Shown in pieces: positions 62,601 to 64,000 of a stretch of DNA of 64,000 nucleotides. The stretch covers positions 1 through 64,000 of the forward strand of contig JAKZAN010000088.1 of the NCBI GenBank assembly GCA_023053545.1, given 5' to 3'. How positions within the stretch are numbered: position 1 is the first letter of the stretch; every line of letters begins with the position of its first letter. The DNA is from Lepidurus packardi. Taxonomy: Eukaryota; Arthropoda; Branchiopoda; Notostraca; Triopsidae. The notes beneath the pieces were generated by a model. The model had not been told where the DNA came from, made no database searches, and saw nothing but the letters and a program-made list of their open reading frames with translations. A program made the position numbers and the translations under genes.

Positions 62601-64000
62601 AAGGAAATAATTCAGTCCGTAAGTAATTAATTCAGTCCGTAAGGAATAAGTTCAGTACGTAAAGAAATAATTCAATCCGTAATGGATTAATTAAGTCCGT
62701 AATGAATAAATTCAGTCCGTAAGGAATTAATAAAATCCGTACGGAATTAATTCAGACCGTAAGGAATTAATTAAGTACGTAAGGAATTAATAAAATCCGT
62801 ACGGAATTAATTCAGTCCGTGAGGAATGAATAAAATCCGTACGGAATTAATTCAGACGTAAGGAATTAATTAAGTACGTAAGGAATTAATTAAGTCCGTA
62901 AGGAATTAATTCAGTCCGTAAGGAATTAATTCAGTCCGTAAGGAATTAATTCAGTCAGTAAGGAATTAATTCAGTCCGTAATGAATTAATTCAGTCCGTA
63001 AGGAATTAATTCAGTCCGTAAGGATTTAATTCAGTCCGTAAGGGGATTAATTCAGTCCGTAAGGAATTAATTCAGTCCGTAAGGAATAAGTTCAGTACGT
63101 AAGGAATTAATTCAGTCCGTAATCGATTAATTAAGTCCGTAATGAATTAATTCAGTCCGTATGAAATTAATTCAGTCCGTAAGGAATTAATTAAGGAATT
63201 AATTCAGTCCGTAAGGAATTAATTCAGTCCGTAAGGAATTAATTCAGTCAGTAAGGAATTAATTCAGTCCGTAATGAATTAATTCAGTCCGTAAGGAATT
63301 CATAAAATCCGTACGGAATTAATTCAGTTCGTAAGGAATTTATTCAGTCCGTAAGGAATTAATAAAATCCGTACGGAATTAATTCAGTCCGTAAGGAATT
63401 AATAAAATCCGTACGGAATTAATTCAGTCCGGAAGGAATTAATTCAGTCCGTAAGGAATTAATTCAGTCCGTAAGGAATTAATTCAGTCAGTAAGGAATT
63501 AATTCAGTCCGTAAGGAATTAATTCAGTCCGTAAGGAATTAATTCATTCCGTAAGGAATTAATTCAGTCCGTAAGGAATTAATTCAGTCCGTAAGGAATT
63601 AATTCAGTCAGTGAGGAATTAATTCAGTCCGTAAGGAATTAATTCAGTCCGTAAGGAATTAATTCAGTCCGTAAGGATTTAATTCAGTCCGTAAGGTATT
63701 AATTCAGTCCGTAAGGAATTAATTCAGTCCGTAAGGAATTAATTCAGTCCGTAAGGAATTAATTCAGTCCGTAAGGAATTAATTCAGTCCGTAAGGAATT
63801 AATTCAGTCAGTAAGGAATTAATTCAGTCCGTAATGAATTAATTCAGTCCGTAAGGAATTAATTCAGTCCGTAAGGATTTAATTCAGTCCGTAAGGTATT
63901 AATTCAGTCCGTAAGGAATTAATTCAGTCCGTAAGGAATAAGTTCAGTACGTAAGGAATTAATTCAGTCCGTAATCGATTAATTAAGTCCGTAATGAATT

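Larger units (their letters stand above)
1..64000. repeat. 20-bp tandem satellite array spanning the whole window
   Basis: The whole window is head-to-tail copies of a 20-bp monomer, gaattaattMagtccgtaaK, where M is A or C and K is G or T. GC content is about 25-35 percent. All copies point the same way; I saw no inversion of array segments, only a short inverted core inside certain B1 monomers. The monomer carries TAA at positions 5-7 and 17-19, and the reverse strand also carries stops. Because 20 is not divisible by 3, every frame on both strands closes within about 60 bp. The array runs off both ends, so its true size is unknown. I do not recognise the family. A long, layered satellite like this is a eukaryotic feature and is usually heterochromatic; that placement is inference. 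Confidence 0.98.
41061..64000. repeat. Satellite domain B2 (CAG-type monomers, CGTACG-marker subfamily)
   Basis: This domain has the same 20-bp consensus as B1 but different variants. They are aataaaatccgtacgg (containing the palindrome TCCGTACGGA and a BsiWI site, first at 41,070), ggaattcataaaatcc, aaagtacgtaagg, ggaatttattcag, and monomers with cagacgtaagg that are 1 bp short. The EcoRI gaattcaatcaatcc and inverted-core monomers of B1 are absent. Long runs of near-consensus monomers separate the variant modules. ClaI monomers (atcgat) fall mostly 0.55-1.05 kb apart, for example 42,026, 42,577, 43,169, 44,221 and 44,853. The array continues past the window end. Confidence 0.9.

Noticed and set aside
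1-64000. Possible protein-coding repeats
   Set aside because: The monomer has stop codons on both strands, and its 20-bp length rotates them through all frames every 60 bp. No open frame of useful length can persist.
1-64000. CRISPR array
   Set aside because: The repeats are directly abutting and 20 bp long, with no unique spacers between them and no cas-like gene.
1-64000. Plasmid or phage origin iterons (about 20-bp direct repeats)
   Set aside because: Iteron clusters are a handful of copies beside a replication gene. Here there are thousands of copies and no gene.
1-64000. CENP-B box-like motif
   Set aside because: No match to the TTCG-A-CGGG pattern was seen. CCGTAAGG does not fit it.

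Overview
This 64 kb window is one uninterrupted satellite DNA array, read head-to-tail on the + strand. The monomer is about 20 bp, so there are roughly 3,200 copies. No gene, RNA gene, transposon, or other non-satellite stretch was found. An array of this length and layering points to a eukaryotic chromosome, probably centromeric, pericentromeric, subtelomeric or other heterochromatin. I do not recognise the monomer and cannot name the organism.

There are three domains. Domain A (1-19,500) is built from gaattaattaagtccgtaag and a sister form ending in taat. Domains B1 and B2 (19,501-64,000) are built from gaattaattcagtccgtaag. The A to B switch is one A-to-C change at monomer position 10, plus a shift from mixed taat/taag endings to mostly taag. 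It happens between neighbouring monomers at 19,500/19,501 with no foreign DNA between them. B1 (to about 41,060) is marked by EcoRI-containing gaattcaatcaatcc monomers and by monomers with an inverted ccttacgg core. B2 (from about 41,060) is marked by aaaatccgtacgg monomers.

Each domain has its own higher-order repeats (HORs), readable from diagnostic variant monomers. In A, a 27-bp anchor monomer recurs 13 times. Three anchor-to-anchor units measure 1,244-1,245 bp (about 62 monomers); the others range from 1,004 to 2,879 bp through loss or gain of modules. In B1 a unit of 2.18-2.36 kb (about 110-118 monomers) is seen in six copies. In B2 the basic module is shorter, about 0.55-1.05 kb between ClaI-containing monomers in most cases. 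On top of these lie segmental duplications of 360, 651, 671, 711, 792, about 892, 1,550 and 1,948 bp, plus spaced duplications at 1,052, 1,811, 2,122, 2,295, about 2,305-2,365, 2,529, 4,146 and 8,262 bp. Several show no or almost no differences by eye, so the array appears to be turning over recently by unequal exchange or a similar process.

Coding is excluded by arithmetic. The monomer carries stop codons on both strands, and 20 is not a multiple of 3, so each stop visits all three frames every 60 bp. If the array does anything, it is most likely structural: AATT tracts about every two helical turns, one CpG per monomer, and dense short palindromes. All coordinates and shifts were counted by hand from the sequence. 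Identity statements are by eye, not from alignment.
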